A stretch of DNA of 64,000 bases from Terribacillus halophilus (GCF_900162685.1 NZ_LT727827.1:686200-750199); one strand, 5' to 3'. Shown: positions 8,881-18,959, numbered from the stretch's first letter. A program made the numbers and translations. Notes: generated by a model from the sequence alone, not told the origin.

Positions 8881-9855
8881 ATGAAAGAAACTATAATGAT
8901 TGCCATCGATTGTGGCAAATATCAGACCAAATCAATTGCCCGCTACAAAGGAAGTACCTTCAAGACCAATTTTCGTACTAAATTAATGTCAGTTTCTCGA
9001 TTAGGGATGGAAATTCAACCCAAGTCCTACTTAGTGAAGTATAACGGGGGTGAATATTTAATAGGCGATATGGTGAGTGAACAGTTCGCAGACTTTTCTC
9101 TAAACAAAGCCTCCCTCATCCACCAGATCTCCATTTACACTGCAATTTCACATATGCTGCAGAAAGCAAACGCACCTTCTAATGTTGAGATTAGATTGGC
9201 TGTAAATGTTCCTATTCCTACGTACAAGGATTCTGTTCAAAAGGAAAATTTCAAGCAGATGGTAGAAAACCAAGGACGAACTGTACACTTGGTGGTTAAT
9301 GAAAAAGCCTACTCATTCGGATTATCAAACGTAACCCTAGCATTTGAATGTATGGGTGAGATTTACGCCAAACCAGAAGCGTACAAAAACAAGAACACAA
9401 TTGTAATTGATTTAGGCGGACTAAATACAACTCTTTGTCAATTCAGTGGGATACAACCGCTCATTAATACCATGATAGTCAGCGATTTAGGTGTTAATAG
9501 TGCCCTAAAGGGAAAGATAGGAAAGGTTATTAATGAACGTTATGGCCTTTCAGTTTCTTCCGATGATTTAGAACAAGTTCTTCGAAACGGATATTTTGCA
9601 AGTAGGGGAGAGATATTCGAAGACAGCAAAATATTTATTGAGGAACTAAAATATGAACATTTACAGCAGATTATTCAATTTGCAAAGAGCCGAGGGTATA
9701 CTTTCAATATGTCTGATATCCACTTTGTAGGTGGTGGAGCAATTATTCTTAGAAGGTATATCAAACAGGAATTTCCTCATGCAGTCATTACTGATAACGC
9801 TCAGTTTAGCAATTGCCTGTCTTTCCTCAAAATCCTCGAGGTCAAATATGCCTAA
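8881..9855 (+). CDS. parM: ParM-type actin-like ATPase for plasmid segregation
   Basis: This is a 324-residue actin-like protein. Phosphate 1 motif is IDCGKYQTKS near residue 8, phosphate 2 is VIDLGGLNTT near 178 and the adenosine motif is FVGGGAII near 281. ParM proteins polymerise with ATP and push plasmid copies apart, tethered through ParR bound to a centromere. The start has AAGGAAG upstream. The downstream gene overlaps it by eight bases and encodes a ribbon-helix-helix protein, the usual partner. I see no clear centromere iterons in 8643-8880. It looks like a plasmid-derived maintenance module inside the island. Confidence 0.88.
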   Translation: MKETIMIAIDCGKYQTKSIARYKGSTFKTNFRTKLMSVSRLGMEIQPKSYLVKYNGGEYLIGDMVSEQFADFSLNKASLIHQISIYTAISHMLQKANAPSNVEIRLAVNVPIPTYKDSVQKENFKQMVENQGRTVHLVVNEKAYSFGLSNVTLAFECMGEIYAKPEAYKNKNTIVIDLGGLNTTLCQFSGIQPLINTMIVSDLGVNSALKGKIGKVINERYGLSVSSDDLEQVLRNGYFASRGEIFEDSKIFIEELKYEHLQQIIQFAKSRGYTFNMSDIHFVGGGAIILRRYIKQEFPHAVITDNAQFSNCLSFLKILEVKYA

Positions 9856-10126
9856 TGCCAGGTATACCATTAGCATCCTCTCTAAAGACTCTGATTTAAT
9901 CCATTATATTGAGAACAAAAGAAGGTCAATTGGATTAAGTGCATACATCCGGGAATTGATTCGTAAAGACATGGAAAATCAAGATACCTCAGATTTAGAG
10001 CAAATATATGAATATGTAGCAAAGAGAATGAAAGAAGATGGATTTCATATAGATGATACAAGTGCTCACAAAGCAGCCGAATTTATTGATGAGCAAGTTA
10101 AGGATGTTGTCATGGACCTCTTCTAA
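9848..10126 (+). CDS. parR: ParR-like ribbon-helix-helix DNA-binding protein
   Basis: A 92-residue protein that starts at the ATG overlapping the parM stop; the longer upstream frame is only a shadow of parM. The N-terminal RYTISILSKDSDLIHYIENK and GLSAYIRELIRKDM fit a ribbon-helix-helix domain that would bind a centromere-like site. The acidic C-terminal half would contact the ParM filament. The pairing with parM supports the call; sequence similarity alone is weak. A terminator follows. Confidence 0.75.
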   Translation: MPNARYTISILSKDSDLIHYIENKRRSIGLSAYIRELIRKDMENQDTSDLEQIYEYVAKRMKEDGFHIDDTSAHKAAEFIDEQVKDVVMDLF

Positions 10127-10143
10127 GGAATCTTATACAAACT

Positions 10144-10168
10144 AAAAAGGACCCGTATGGTCCTTTTT
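10144..10168. terminator. Bidirectional terminator between parR and hsdR
   Basis: A perfect stem AAAAAGGACC / GGTCCTTTTT with a short loop lies between the convergent ends of parR and hsdR, with T-runs on both strands. Confidence 0.8.
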
Positions 10169-10179
10169 GTTGTACTGAT

Positions 10180-13170
10180 TTATGTGCGTTCATTTAAGCC
10201 ATCGTATACTTCTTCAAACATATCATCCATAACAAACGATCTAAATTCACCGTTTTCTAACATCTTCATAAAGAACTTTTCATTTTGCGACATTCTTGAT
10301 ATTACAAAGTCCAAAAAGGCTTTATCGTAGGCAAATTTAAAATTCTCTCGTGTATTATTCTGTGCCTTTTGAGCTAAATCCTCATCATTTATCATATCTT
10401 CTTTTATTTGATCTCTGGATAGCTTATCTGTTTCTGAAAACTCCGTTCCAAATCTTTCATTAAGTCTGTTAATAATAGAAGAAAGCCTTTCGTTTTCCTC
10501 TTCACCAGTTTGTCCTTTACCGTGACTTGGAGGTTTTAGTGTAGATTCTCCGTTGGGATGAAGTGATATATTACCTTCAAATACTTTATCGTTCCGGTAG
10601 TATTGCAGTGCAATATCATCTGCTAGATACACACCATCAGAAACGTTTTTAGGCAGTTTTCTTAATAGATAATTTAGATATACATATAACTTATGTAAGT
10701 CGATATCTGCAAATGGCCCTATCTGCAAGATAAAAGCATACGTTCGAACAAATTTAGTAGTAGCTCCCTTAAAGTCTTCTTGCTGCTCTTTTGATAATTC
10801 TTTATTATAACGATTCACAGCTTTATCTAGGATAGAATTCAACTTCTCCTGTGTCTTAGTTGTCTTCCTATTCTCACTAAATTCTAATTTACAAACCTCT
10901 TCGATTTCTTCCTTTGTGTACAACTGACAAGCATCTAATTCTCTTTCTAAATCATATAACAAGTTAGGATCTGTTGTACTTTCTAAACCCGTAACTTCGT
11001 AATATGGTTGAAAAGCCTTCTGTATATCTTCTGCCTCATTCACAAAATCAAGCACAAAGGTATCATTTTTACCCTTACAAGTTCTGTTTAGCCTAGAAAG
11101 CGTCTGTACCGCCTTTATCCCATCTAGTGGCTTATCAACATACATGGAGTGAAGTAACGGTTCATCAAAACCTGTTTGGTATTTCTCAGCAACCAATAGA
11201 ACTTGATAGTTATCGGTATGAAACTTGTCTGGTAATTCTTTTTCTCCAAAACCGTTCATCTCAGGTTCTGTAAATGGCACTCCCTTGTCCTCAACTGTTC
11301 CTGAAAATGCTACTAAAGTGCTTAAATCACCATAGCCTTTTGCTTTGATATACTTATCAAATGCTTGCTTATATCTAACAGCATGCAGACGACTACCTGT
11401 AACTACCATGGCCTTAGCACGACCACCAATCTTATGCCTAGTTACTTGTCGAAAGTGTTCCACAATAATTTCAGTTTTCTGAGCAATGTTATGTGGATGT
11501 AAAGATACATACTTAGCAATTTGCTTCGTGGCTTTCTTACTAGAAACCTCTGGATCATCTTCAATACTTTTGGCTACTTTATAGAAGGTTTTATACGTTG
11601 TATAATTCTTTAATACATCTAAAATGAAACCTTCTTCAATTGCTTGTCGCATAGAGTAAACATGGAAAGCATGTGGCATTCCATCCTCATCATAAGTTCC
11701 AAACCGTTCAATAGTTTTCGGTTTTGGTGTAGCAGTAAAAGCAAAGAAAGAGATATTATCTTGTTTTCCACTTTTTGCGATGGTTTCTGCAATCTTCTCA
11801 TCTACATCTTCCATGTTTTCTTCGGCTAATCTATCAGCCTCAAAAGCATCCTCTAACGATTTATCCGATAAGATGTTAGTCATTGCTGTCGAAGCCTTGC
11901 CACCTTGGGAAGAGTGAGCTTCATCTATTACTATTCCATACTTACCAGCAGAAAACTCTCCTAACTTTTCTATAATGAATGGGAACTTTTGAAGGGTGGT
12001 AATGATTACTCTCGTGCCATTGGCTATAGCTCTTGCTAATTGAGCGGAGTCTTTATCTATCTTCTCTACCATACCTGCTTTATGCTCCAATTGGTAAACA
12101 GCGTCTTGCAGTTGCTTATCTAATACCCGTCTGTCTGTAATAACGATAACGCTGGTAAACATTGCGTTATCTATTTCATCATGGAGTTTAGCAAGACGAT
12201 GAGCTAACCAAGAAATACTATTGGTCTTACCACTACCCGCACTATGTTGTATCAAGTAGTTTTGGCCAGCTCCTTTCTCTTTCACATCTAGCTCTATCTT
12301 TCTTACTGCATCCAACTGATGGTATCGAGGGAAGATAACCGTTTCTCTTTTATCTATAATTTCTCCAGTAGAATCTAATATGTCTTCTTGGTTTACATAG
12401 ACGAACCGAAAGAGAATATCTAGTAAGCTATCTTTTTGAAGGATATCATTCCATAGATATGACGTACGGTAATCATTATAAACAACAGGGTTTCCCTTGC
12501 CTCCATCATTCCCTCTATTGAAAGGCAAGAAGAACGTTTTCTCCCTATTCAGTTGTGTCGTCATATAAACCTCATCCGTATCCACAGCAAAGTAAACAAT
12601 GGCTCGTTTCTTGAACTGGAATAGCAACTCTCTAGGATCCCGATCTTTTCTAAACTGATTCTTGGAATCTTCTACCGTTTGATTAGTTAGTTGATTCTTT
12701 AACTCCATAACAACTATGGGTAAGCCATTAAGAGAGAGCATCATATCAATGCTATTATTATTTTTACTACTGTAGAATACTTGTCTACTAACCGTAAAGG
12801 TATTTTTTCCATACAGATCAATTAACATTTGATTCATGTCACTAACAGGCTTATTGTATGCTAGCTTTAAGGTTACTCCATAATCTTTTACTCCATGACG
12901 CAAACAATCAATCATTCCACGTTTATCCAGTTCTTTGTGTACACGGTCTAAGATCTTCTTTTTGTATTGGTCTTTATAGGCTTTTCGTAAGCGTTCTAGT
13001 GACTTCGGTTGTGAATTCTCCAGAAACTCGAAAAAAGTCTCCACATCAATTGCGTACCTTCTAAAATCATCTAAGGCTTGACCAGAAAGGCTTCTTTGAA
13101 TATAACCTGAATTAATTAGATTAGTTTCTATATTACATTCGAAACCTTTTTCAGAAGTGTCTACAGCCAC
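10180..13170 (-). CDS. hsdR: Type I restriction enzyme, R subunit
   Basis: The 996-residue protein is the motor and nuclease subunit that translocates DNA and cuts unmodified DNA in complex with HsdM and HsdS. The N-terminal PD-(D/E)xK nuclease is visible as D142 and E156-L-K158. The helicase core has Walker A (GSGKT, 312-316) and DEAH (416-419), then the later motifs FFAFTATPKPKT and LSRLNRTCKGK. The C-terminal region is helical, as in other HsdR proteins. It is the last gene of an hsdM-hsdS-hsdR operon and follows hsdS after 19 bases. All motifs look intact. Confidence 0.95.
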   Translation of the reverse strand: MAVDTSEKGFECNIETNLINSGYIQRSLSGQALDDFRRYAIDVETFFEFLENSQPKSLERLRKAYKDQYKKKILDRVHKELDKRGMIDCLRHGVKDYGVTLKLAYNKPVSDMNQMLIDLYGKNTFTVSRQVFYSSKNNNSIDMMLSLNGLPIVVMELKNQLTNQTVEDSKNQFRKDRDPRELLFQFKKRAIVYFAVDTDEVYMTTQLNREKTFFLPFNRGNDGGKGNPVVYNDYRTSYLWNDILQKDSLLDILFRFVYVNQEDILDSTGEIIDKRETVIFPRYHQLDAVRKIELDVKEKGAGQNYLIQHSAGSGKTNSISWLAHRLAKLHDEIDNAMFTSVIVITDRRVLDKQLQDAVYQLEHKAGMVEKIDKDSAQLARAIANGTRVIITTLQKFPFIIEKLGEFSAGKYGIVIDEAHSSQGGKASTAMTNILSDKSLEDAFEADRLAEENMEDVDEKIAETIAKSGKQDNISFFAFTATPKPKTIERFGTYDEDGMPHAFHVYSMRQAIEEGFILDVLKNYTTYKTFYKVAKSIEDDPEVSSKKATKQIAKYVSLHPHNIAQKTEIIVEHFRQVTRHKIGGRAKAMVVTGSRLHAVRYKQAFDKYIKAKGYGDLSTLVAFSGTVEDKGVPFTEPEMNGFGEKELPDKFHTDNYQVLLVAEKYQTGFDEPLLHSMYVDKPLDGIKAVQTLSRLNRTCKGKNDTFVLDFVNEAEDIQKAFQPYYEVTGLESTTDPNLLYDLERELDACQLYTKEEIEEVCKLEFSENRKTTKTQEKLNSILDKAVNRYNKELSKEQQEDFKGATTKFVRTYAFILQIGPFADIDLHKLYVYLNYLLRKLPKNVSDGVYLADDIALQYYRNDKVFEGNISLHPNGESTLKPPSHGKGQTGEEENERLSSIINRLNERFGTEFSETDKLSRDQIKEDMINDEDLAQKAQNNTRENFKFAYDKAFLDFVISRMSQNEKFFMKMLENGEFRSFVMDDMFEEVYDGLNERT

Positions 13171-13189
13171 ATTTCATCCCCCCACTCAT

Positions 13190-14392
13190 TTATGATGATA
13201 CTTGATTGTATTCACGGACATCTATTTTTCCAGTGACAGCTTCATAGATGAGAGATTGGCGGTATTCCTTTAAATTGTTAATTTGTTGTTTAATTTCTAT
13301 GATTATTTCAGAGATTTTAGTGGTTTTACTCTCTAACAACTCAACAATTTGTTTTTGTTCATTCAAGTGAGGTACCGCCCAAAACTCATTTTCAATATCA
13401 GTTCCTACAATACTTGGTAATGCTGTTTTTGTTACATGTAAATTCCACGGAAAGACATTAAACATATAATAAAACCATTTAGGCAACATCCCTTGATAAA
13501 ACTTTGTAAAATACATTGTATCAACAGTCCAAAATTCCCCTTCGACATAAATGGGCTTGCCTATTGTTCCTTTTCGGCCAAATAAAACTGATTGTCCATT
13601 GTATAGAAAATTGTCAGTTTTTTTAAAAACCCCTCCTGATCCAAAAACATTTACTCCTCCTGGATCGTCAACGCCTACCTCACTTTGTATCTCTCTTCCG
13701 TTCATGACCTTCAAACATCTTTTTAACTTTATTAAATCCCAATGCTCAGGTATCTCCCCAATCCAATCCACACCAGAATCCTTCATTTTTACATCAGGAT
13801 TTAACCCTTTTGTTACCGCTTCGCTAATAATTGCTTGCCGTTTTTCCTCAAGTAATGTGATGAGCTTTTCTTTGTCGGTTATGAGTAAGTCTATCTCAGT
13901 GGTTTTATTATCCAATAGTTTAACTATTTCCTGTTGTTCACGTAGATCTGGTACGGCCCAAAACTCATTCTCTATATCAGTACCTACAATACTAGGCAAT
14001 GCAGTTTTTGTCGTATATAAGTCCCAAGGGAACACATTAAACATATAATAAAACCACTTCGGCTGCATTCCTTTATGAAATTTCGTGTAATACATTGTAT
14101 CCACTGTCCAAAACTTTCCGTCGACGTATAATGGTTTTCCAATAGTTCCTTTTCGACCGAACAAAACTGATTGTCCATTATATAAAAATTGATTAGTTTT
14201 TTTAAAAACCCCTCCGGAACCGAAAACATTTATTCCTTCTGAATCGTTAATATCTATTTCATTTCGTATTTCTTTTCCATTCATTATCTTAAAACTTCTT
14301 TTTAATTTTATTAAATTCCAATGCTCCGGTATCTGCCCTATCCATTCAACCCCACTATCTTTATACGATGGGTATTTCTTTATTATTTCCAT
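13190..14392 (-). CDS. hsdS: Type I specificity subunit with duplicated recognition domain
   Basis: HsdS (400 residues) sets the DNA target. It has two target recognition domains, each followed by a helical conserved spacer. Here the two halves are nearly the same: both carry SGV-WIG-IPEHW, LIKLKR, VFGSGGVFKKT, NGQSVLFGRKGTIGKP and TALPSIVGTDIENEFWAVP. The first spans about 10-150 and the second about 205-350. Usual HsdS proteins have two different domains and bind asymmetric bipartite sites. Near-identical domains should read the same half-site in inverted orientation and so give a symmetric target. The start codon overlaps the hsdM stop (TAATG). Confidence 0.92.
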   Translation of the reverse strand: MEIIKKYPSYKDSGVEWIGQIPEHWNLIKLKRSFKIMNGKEIRNEIDINDSEGINVFGSGGVFKKTNQFLYNGQSVLFGRKGTIGKPLYVDGKFWTVDTMYYTKFHKGMQPKWFYYMFNVFPWDLYTTKTALPSIVGTDIENEFWAVPDLREQQEIVKLLDNKTTEIDLLITDKEKLITLLEEKRQAIISEAVTKGLNPDVKMKDSGVDWIGEIPEHWDLIKLKRCLKVMNGREIQSEVGVDDPGGVNVFGSGGVFKKTDNFLYNGQSVLFGRKGTIGKPIYVEGEFWTVDTMYFTKFYQGMLPKWFYYMFNVFPWNLHVTKTALPSIVGTDIENEFWAVPHLNEQKQIVELLESKTTKISEIIIEIKQQINNLKEYRQSLIYEAVTGKIDVREYNQVSS

Positions 14393-16401
14393 TATCCCAT
14401 CACCTTCTTCAACTTCTCCAAAATACTCTCTTCCAACTCTTTTATCTCTTCTTTTATCTCTTCTGAACTTCTCAATTTCGTATATTCATAAAAGTGACGT
14501 GTAAACGGAATTTCATAACCTACTTTTGTCTTAGATTCATCAACCCAAGCATCTGGAACATGTGGCTTTACTTCTCTTTCAAAGTAATCATGAATAGATT
14601 CTTTCAATGGTACAATCTCCGTATCACGTAAGTCCGCATCTGGTTCAGGGGTTCCTTTACTATCTACGCAAATATCAGCTGTATCGTCTTTCTCAGACAA
14701 CGCAGCTAGAATAGCTTTAAATAAAGGGGCACCAACCTTGATATCGTTTTCTTTAAACTTCTTCTTCAGCTTCTTCGTGAACTCTTCTCTATTTTTATAT
14801 GTCTCATCCGATTTCATTGCTAGCAAAGCATTCACTATGGCTCTTTGCTGTTGTTTACCTAACTCTATAGCCTCTAAACCAGCCTCGCCTTTTTTCTTAG
14901 ACTTTGCTAAGTTTGCAAAAGCAGTCTGATTATTTAATTCTTCTACTCTTTCTTCGTTAATCTTGAAGTTTAATCGCAACGGTCTTTCTACTGTAATCTT
15001 TTGATAACCAAAGTCTTCATTATCAAAAATCTTTACCTGCTTACCTTCTTTAAAATCTCCATACAATCTAATTATTTCAGCAATGTGCTCCTCCGATAGT
15101 TCCTTTCGTTTGCTACCTAAACTCTTTCTCATCTTTTGATAGAACTCTACGGCATTTACAAGTTGAATTTTCCCTTTACGAAATGGACTCTTGTTATTAG
15201 TTAGTATCCATACATAAGTTGAAATCCCAGTATTGTAGAAAAGGTCCGTTGGCATAGCAACAATTCCTTCAACCAGATCGTTCTCGATTAAATATCTACG
15301 TATTTCAGACTCTCCACTTCCCGCATCACCAGTAAATAAAGGAGACCCATTCATGATAATGGCAAGACGGGATCCCTTTGGATTATCTTCTGTTACGGGT
15401 TTCATCTTGGATACAAGATGTTGTAAGAAAAGAAGTTGTCCATCATTTATACGAGGCAGACCTGCTCCGAATCTTCCATTATAACCCTTTTCCTCATATT
15501 CAGCCTTCACCGCTTTTTCTGCTGGCTTCCATTCCACTCCATATGGTGGATTAGTTATTAGATAGTCAAAGGTCATTTCAGAGAAGGCATCATTTGATAA
15601 GGTGTTCCCAAATCGAATATTTTTGGCTTCCTCGCCCTTAATCAAAACATCAGCCTTACTAATCGCATAGGATTCCTCGTTGAATTCTTGTGCAAAAAAT
15701 TCTAATTCGGCTGTTGGGTTTAATTCCTTTAAATATTCTTGTGCAACTGAGCCCATACCACCTGTACCTGCACATGAATCGTATAATGTTTGTGTTATCC
15801 CTTGTTTCGTTAAGATATCTTCATCATCTAAGAATAATAGATTTACCATCAAACGCACGACCTCACGAGGAGTGTAATGATCACCAGCCTCTGCATGCTC
15901 ACTGAAACGACGAATTAACTCTTCAAATATGTATCCCATTTCTACATTAGATACAATACTTGGATGTAAGTCTATTTCGCCAAAACGTTTCACAACCAGA
16001 TAAAGTAAATCATTGCGTTCCATCTTATCTATTTGCTTATCAAAGTCGAAATACTCAATGATGTCTCTTGCTGTCTTAGAAAATCCATTTATATAATCAC
16101 GCAAGTTATCAGCTATGTTATCTGCATCACTTAGTAATTTTGAAAAATCATAGTTACTTACATTACTAAATCTTTGCTTTGCCACTCGGTTTAGTATTTC
16201 ATCCCTAGACTCTTCTGGCATGTTTTTAAATTGCTCATATTTGTCTAGTACATCTTCTTTAGTGCTATCCAGCACGCTGTCAAAACGTCTTAATACAGCC
16301 ATCGGTAAAACTACTTTCCCGTAATCTTCTGGCTTATATGGGCCTCTAAGCAGCTCTGCTATAGACCAAATAAAAGAAACTTTTTCTTGAAAATTTATCA
16401 T
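14392..16401 (-). CDS. hsdM: Type I DNA methyltransferase, M subunit
   Basis: The 669-residue protein is an N6-adenine methyltransferase. The SAM motif DSCAGTGGMG lies at 208-217 and the catalytic NPPY at 284-287. An N-terminal helical domain (1-150) precedes the catalytic core, and the C-terminal third is helical and charged for HsdS contact. With HsdS it protects host DNA; with HsdR it restricts. It is the first gene of the operon, and no other gene lies on its strand for 335 bases upstream. Confidence 0.95.
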   Translation of the reverse strand: MINFQEKVSFIWSIAELLRGPYKPEDYGKVVLPMAVLRRFDSVLDSTKEDVLDKYEQFKNMPEESRDEILNRVAKQRFSNVSNYDFSKLLSDADNIADNLRDYINGFSKTARDIIEYFDFDKQIDKMERNDLLYLVVKRFGEIDLHPSIVSNVEMGYIFEELIRRFSEHAEAGDHYTPREVVRLMVNLLFLDDEDILTKQGITQTLYDSCAGTGGMGSVAQEYLKELNPTAELEFFAQEFNEESYAISKADVLIKGEEAKNIRFGNTLSNDAFSEMTFDYLITNPPYGVEWKPAEKAVKAEYEEKGYNGRFGAGLPRINDGQLLFLQHLVSKMKPVTEDNPKGSRLAIIMNGSPLFTGDAGSGESEIRRYLIENDLVEGIVAMPTDLFYNTGISTYVWILTNNKSPFRKGKIQLVNAVEFYQKMRKSLGSKRKELSEEHIAEIIRLYGDFKEGKQVKIFDNEDFGYQKITVERPLRLNFKINEERVEELNNQTAFANLAKSKKKGEAGLEAIELGKQQQRAIVNALLAMKSDETYKNREEFTKKLKKKFKENDIKVGAPLFKAILAALSEKDDTADICVDSKGTPEPDADLRDTEIVPLKESIHDYFEREVKPHVPDAWVDESKTKVGYEIPFTRHFYEYTKLRSSEEIKEEIKELEESILEKLKKVMG

Positions 16402-16736
16402 TTGTATACTCCTCGATGTTAATTGCTTCTTAATGAATCCAATACTTTTATACTACCAAATTTTTGAACAAATAATAAGATAGTAAGCGCAATTTACTTA
16501 TTTAGGAAAGCATAGTTTAATTATAAGTGTCGTTCGTATTGTTTAAAGACTTCTTGTTCATTGAATGTATAGAATTGCTTTAACTTTTCTATATCTGCTT
16601 GTAGCATGCAGTCTTTTCGTTCTGCATAAGTACTCCCATATAAGAGGAGAAAAATGTCCACTTTAGATAATTACTTCAACACTATTAACAGAATTACCGC
16701 AAATCTATCCACATCACAACAAAAATAGAAGGCTCA
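16402..16736. other. Intergenic region with a possible gene fragment
   Basis: This stretch holds the hsdM upstream region. On the minus strand, about 16525-16655, an open frame with YGSTYAERKDCM and QFYTFNEQEVFKQYERHL runs to a stop but has no start, so it may be the end of a lost gene. No other signal was seen. Confidence 0.3.
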
Positions 16737-18338
16737 TTAAACTAAGCCTTCCTTTTCCATCTCTCTCATTCTTCTTTGCAATGTCTTGGGTTTAATACTT
16801 AGTATATTGCTGATTTCTTTTTTCTTGATTCCTTCATCCCATAAAGCCTTTATTTCCAGCTTCTCTGCTTCAATTAATGACCTTTTGCTTATAATCGGAT
16901 TTCCATAAGCTTCTTCTCGATACCGCCTAGACTTATTCACTCTATTTCTCCGCTTTTTCTCTGTACTGCTGATTATAGTCTTTAAATTCAACTTCTCTTC
17001 CAGCTCTGGAGTAATGCTAAGCCTCTCCAATATGTTTTTACTCTTGTAAGCATACTGTTTTCTTTCAACATTTCGGGTGTCTTGCTCAATGAGGGGTTCT
17101 TTTAAGGGGGATTTAAAGCGGTTGTTAAGATCAAACATCATATCTTTTGCTTCTTCAGACGTGTATCCGGCCATTATAGCTTGCGAGCGAACCGTGAAGC
17201 AGAGAAACCTCCTTCCATCTAGGTCGCCATTGAAATAGTCTACAATGCGAAAGAAATCATTTAACCTTTTTATATTTAAGGTATAGGTACCGGGAAGATA
17301 TCTGATTTTACTTTTTCCTTTCCGTTTAGCCTTCCAATCATAATACCAGTCTGGGAGAGGGTCTAACCACTCCTCTTTTATAGTTTCAATTTCATAACTA
17401 TATCCAAACATCTCTAACTGAATTTTACTCCCGTCTTTGCTATTGATGCTGCCAGGTATTCTTCCATGGGATGTAATAGGTTGACCTTCTGCTCCATATT
17501 GAGACAACCTTTTGGCAAATGTAGCAGATATTCTTGTAGCTACGTTTTTGGAAGAGCTTGAACCCTTTTTCATGTAAAGGTCTTTTATCTTGTATAACAA
17601 TCGTAGTTGATGTCCATATTCAATTGCGGAAGGGTGGGGAATAGTGTTACCAACTTCTTTTTCGAGGATAAGTTGGGACACTTGCTCAGGAGTTTTTTCT
17701 CTGTATCGAGGAATCTTTCGGTAATCCACGTCCACCTGTATTAACGGGATAGAAAACACGCTTTCTTCAGTCGCATTTTTCATTGTTTTAAAGGTTGATA
17801 AAGAATACATGAGATCATTGTTTCTTCTAAACCGATGGGAGTGTAGGATAGAGGTTAATTTGACTTTATCTTTTAAAGATTCAGCAGGTTGGAAGTAAGT
17901 ATCTCCAGTCTCCTTATTCAGCAAATGAACGAAGACACTTGCATCAGTATCAAAAACAGATGAAAAGAATTCAGCCACCTCTGTTAGTCTTTTGTTTCGG
18001 GGTTCATATTTAATAGCCTTATCTTTATTGTTCTTTTTCTTCTTAACTCTTGCATCTGATAAATTTAACTTTTGATAAGCATATTCTCGTTGTTGCCAAT
18101 AACCGAATTTAATTAGGTTACTATCTAAATCTTTTTTTGAGATACTTTTCAATGGTTGTAATAAGTCGTCGATGCTCCTGGGCTCGTAAACGCAGTATAC
18201 TTTCTTCGTTGTAACATCAAACCTCGGACTCATATTAGGGAACTTCATTAACTTTTCTTTATTTCTTTTAGAGTAATCCGCTATAGCCAGATCAGATTCT
18301 GACAATTGGTGTTCATATGACTTTTCCGCTAAGCACAT
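16737..18338 (-). CDS. Primase/replication-type protein with C-terminal HTH
   Basis: The 533-residue protein resembles replication proteins of plasmids and integrative elements in Firmicutes. In the middle it has QVDVDYR (about 200) and HGRIPGSINSKDG (about 300), like the acidic and RxPGSxN motifs of archaeo-eukaryotic primases. Around 385-460 it has a PriCT-like segment (FNGDLDGRRFL, AGYTSEEA, NNRFKSPLKEPL, KNILERLSIT). The last 40 residues form a helix-turn-helix (KKKEISNILSIKPKTLQRRM). Together with parMR it suggests a captured plasmid replicon. The repeats upstream (18496-18661) could then be its origin, though they may instead be a transposon end. Confidence 0.6.
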   Translation of the reverse strand: MCLAEKSYEHQLSESDLAIADYSKRNKEKLMKFPNMSPRFDVTTKKVYCVYEPRSIDDLLQPLKSISKKDLDSNLIKFGYWQQREYAYQKLNLSDARVKKKKNNKDKAIKYEPRNKRLTEVAEFFSSVFDTDASVFVHLLNKETGDTYFQPAESLKDKVKLTSILHSHRFRRNNDLMYSLSTFKTMKNATEESVFSIPLIQVDVDYRKIPRYREKTPEQVSQLILEKEVGNTIPHPSAIEYGHQLRLLYKIKDLYMKKGSSSSKNVATRISATFAKRLSQYGAEGQPITSHGRIPGSINSKDGSKIQLEMFGYSYEIETIKEEWLDPLPDWYYDWKAKRKGKSKIRYLPGTYTLNIKRLNDFFRIVDYFNGDLDGRRFLCFTVRSQAIMAGYTSEEAKDMMFDLNNRFKSPLKEPLIEQDTRNVERKQYAYKSKNILERLSITPELEEKLNLKTIISSTEKKRRNRVNKSRRYREEAYGNPIISKRSLIEAEKLEIKALWDEGIKKKEISNILSIKPKTLQRRMREMEKEGLV

Positions 18339-18495
18339 AACATATAAATCCTCTCTTGTTTTTTCATATCATACTCTGAAGAAACAAGCCGTATATATTT
18401 TTTTACGTCTTAGCAGGTTCTAGTAATACTTTTTTATAAAGATTGATGGTGTACGAACGTTCTTGTAAAACAACTAATATCCATATTACTTCGCT

Positions 18496-18661
18496 ATCAT
18501 AAATTTACTCCCGTTTTGTCATTAGTCAAAACGACTAATACTTACACCATCCAAAAACGACAATATTTAAAACTTCTGCCACAAACACCGTCCAAAACAG
18601 CAACTTTTTTGTCTATTGTCAAAACGCAGTTTAGTTGTACCGTTCTAAACTGCAGTTTACA
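18496..18661 (-). repeat. 166-bp direct repeat, copy A (possible transposon end or origin)
   Basis: This copy is about 95% identical to 19245-19410 (eight mismatches by eye). On the minus strand it begins TGTAAACTGC and holds five related motifs of the form GTTTTGRACGGTG with spacings near 25, 28, 40 and 25 bases. There is also an inverted repeat (GCAGTTTAG / CTAAACTGC at 18626 and 18645). A TGT terminus followed by several transposase-site-like repeats is typical of Tn7/Tn552-type ends. Iterons for the neighbouring replication gene are the alternative. Confidence 0.6.
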
Positions 18662-18690
18662 AGAAATAAGTCAATCTCAAGAATGCCAAT

Positions 18691-18910
18691 CTTTTTTTGA
18701 TTTACAGCACCTACAGCTATTACATCATCATAAGCAGTTGGATAGCTATATTCGTTTGTCTCAATGGAGCCATCACCATTGTTACCTGTTCTGGGACATT
18801 AAGATTGACCGCTCTGGTAATAGCCTTTTCGAGTTCATATAAGTGGCTCGGAAAACTTAACGACATAGAGATAATGTCTACCTTTTCTCTTTTCTCTATT
18901 TGGTCCACCC
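18691..18910 (-). pseudogene. Fragment of an intracellular subtilisin-like protease
   Basis: On the minus strand the frame reads VDIISMSLSFPSHLYELEKA and, after a frame change, GNNGDGS followed by YSYPTAYDDVIAVGAV. These match the region of intracellular serine proteases (S8 family) between the catalytic His and Ser. The gene lacks both ends and has lost the stretch between the two parts. It is bounded by the 166-bp repeat on one side and an istB remnant on the other. Confidence 0.75.
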
Positions 18911-18959
18911 AAATCTAAAACATAATTAAAATCTTCAATTAGGCTAGATACAGTACCAT

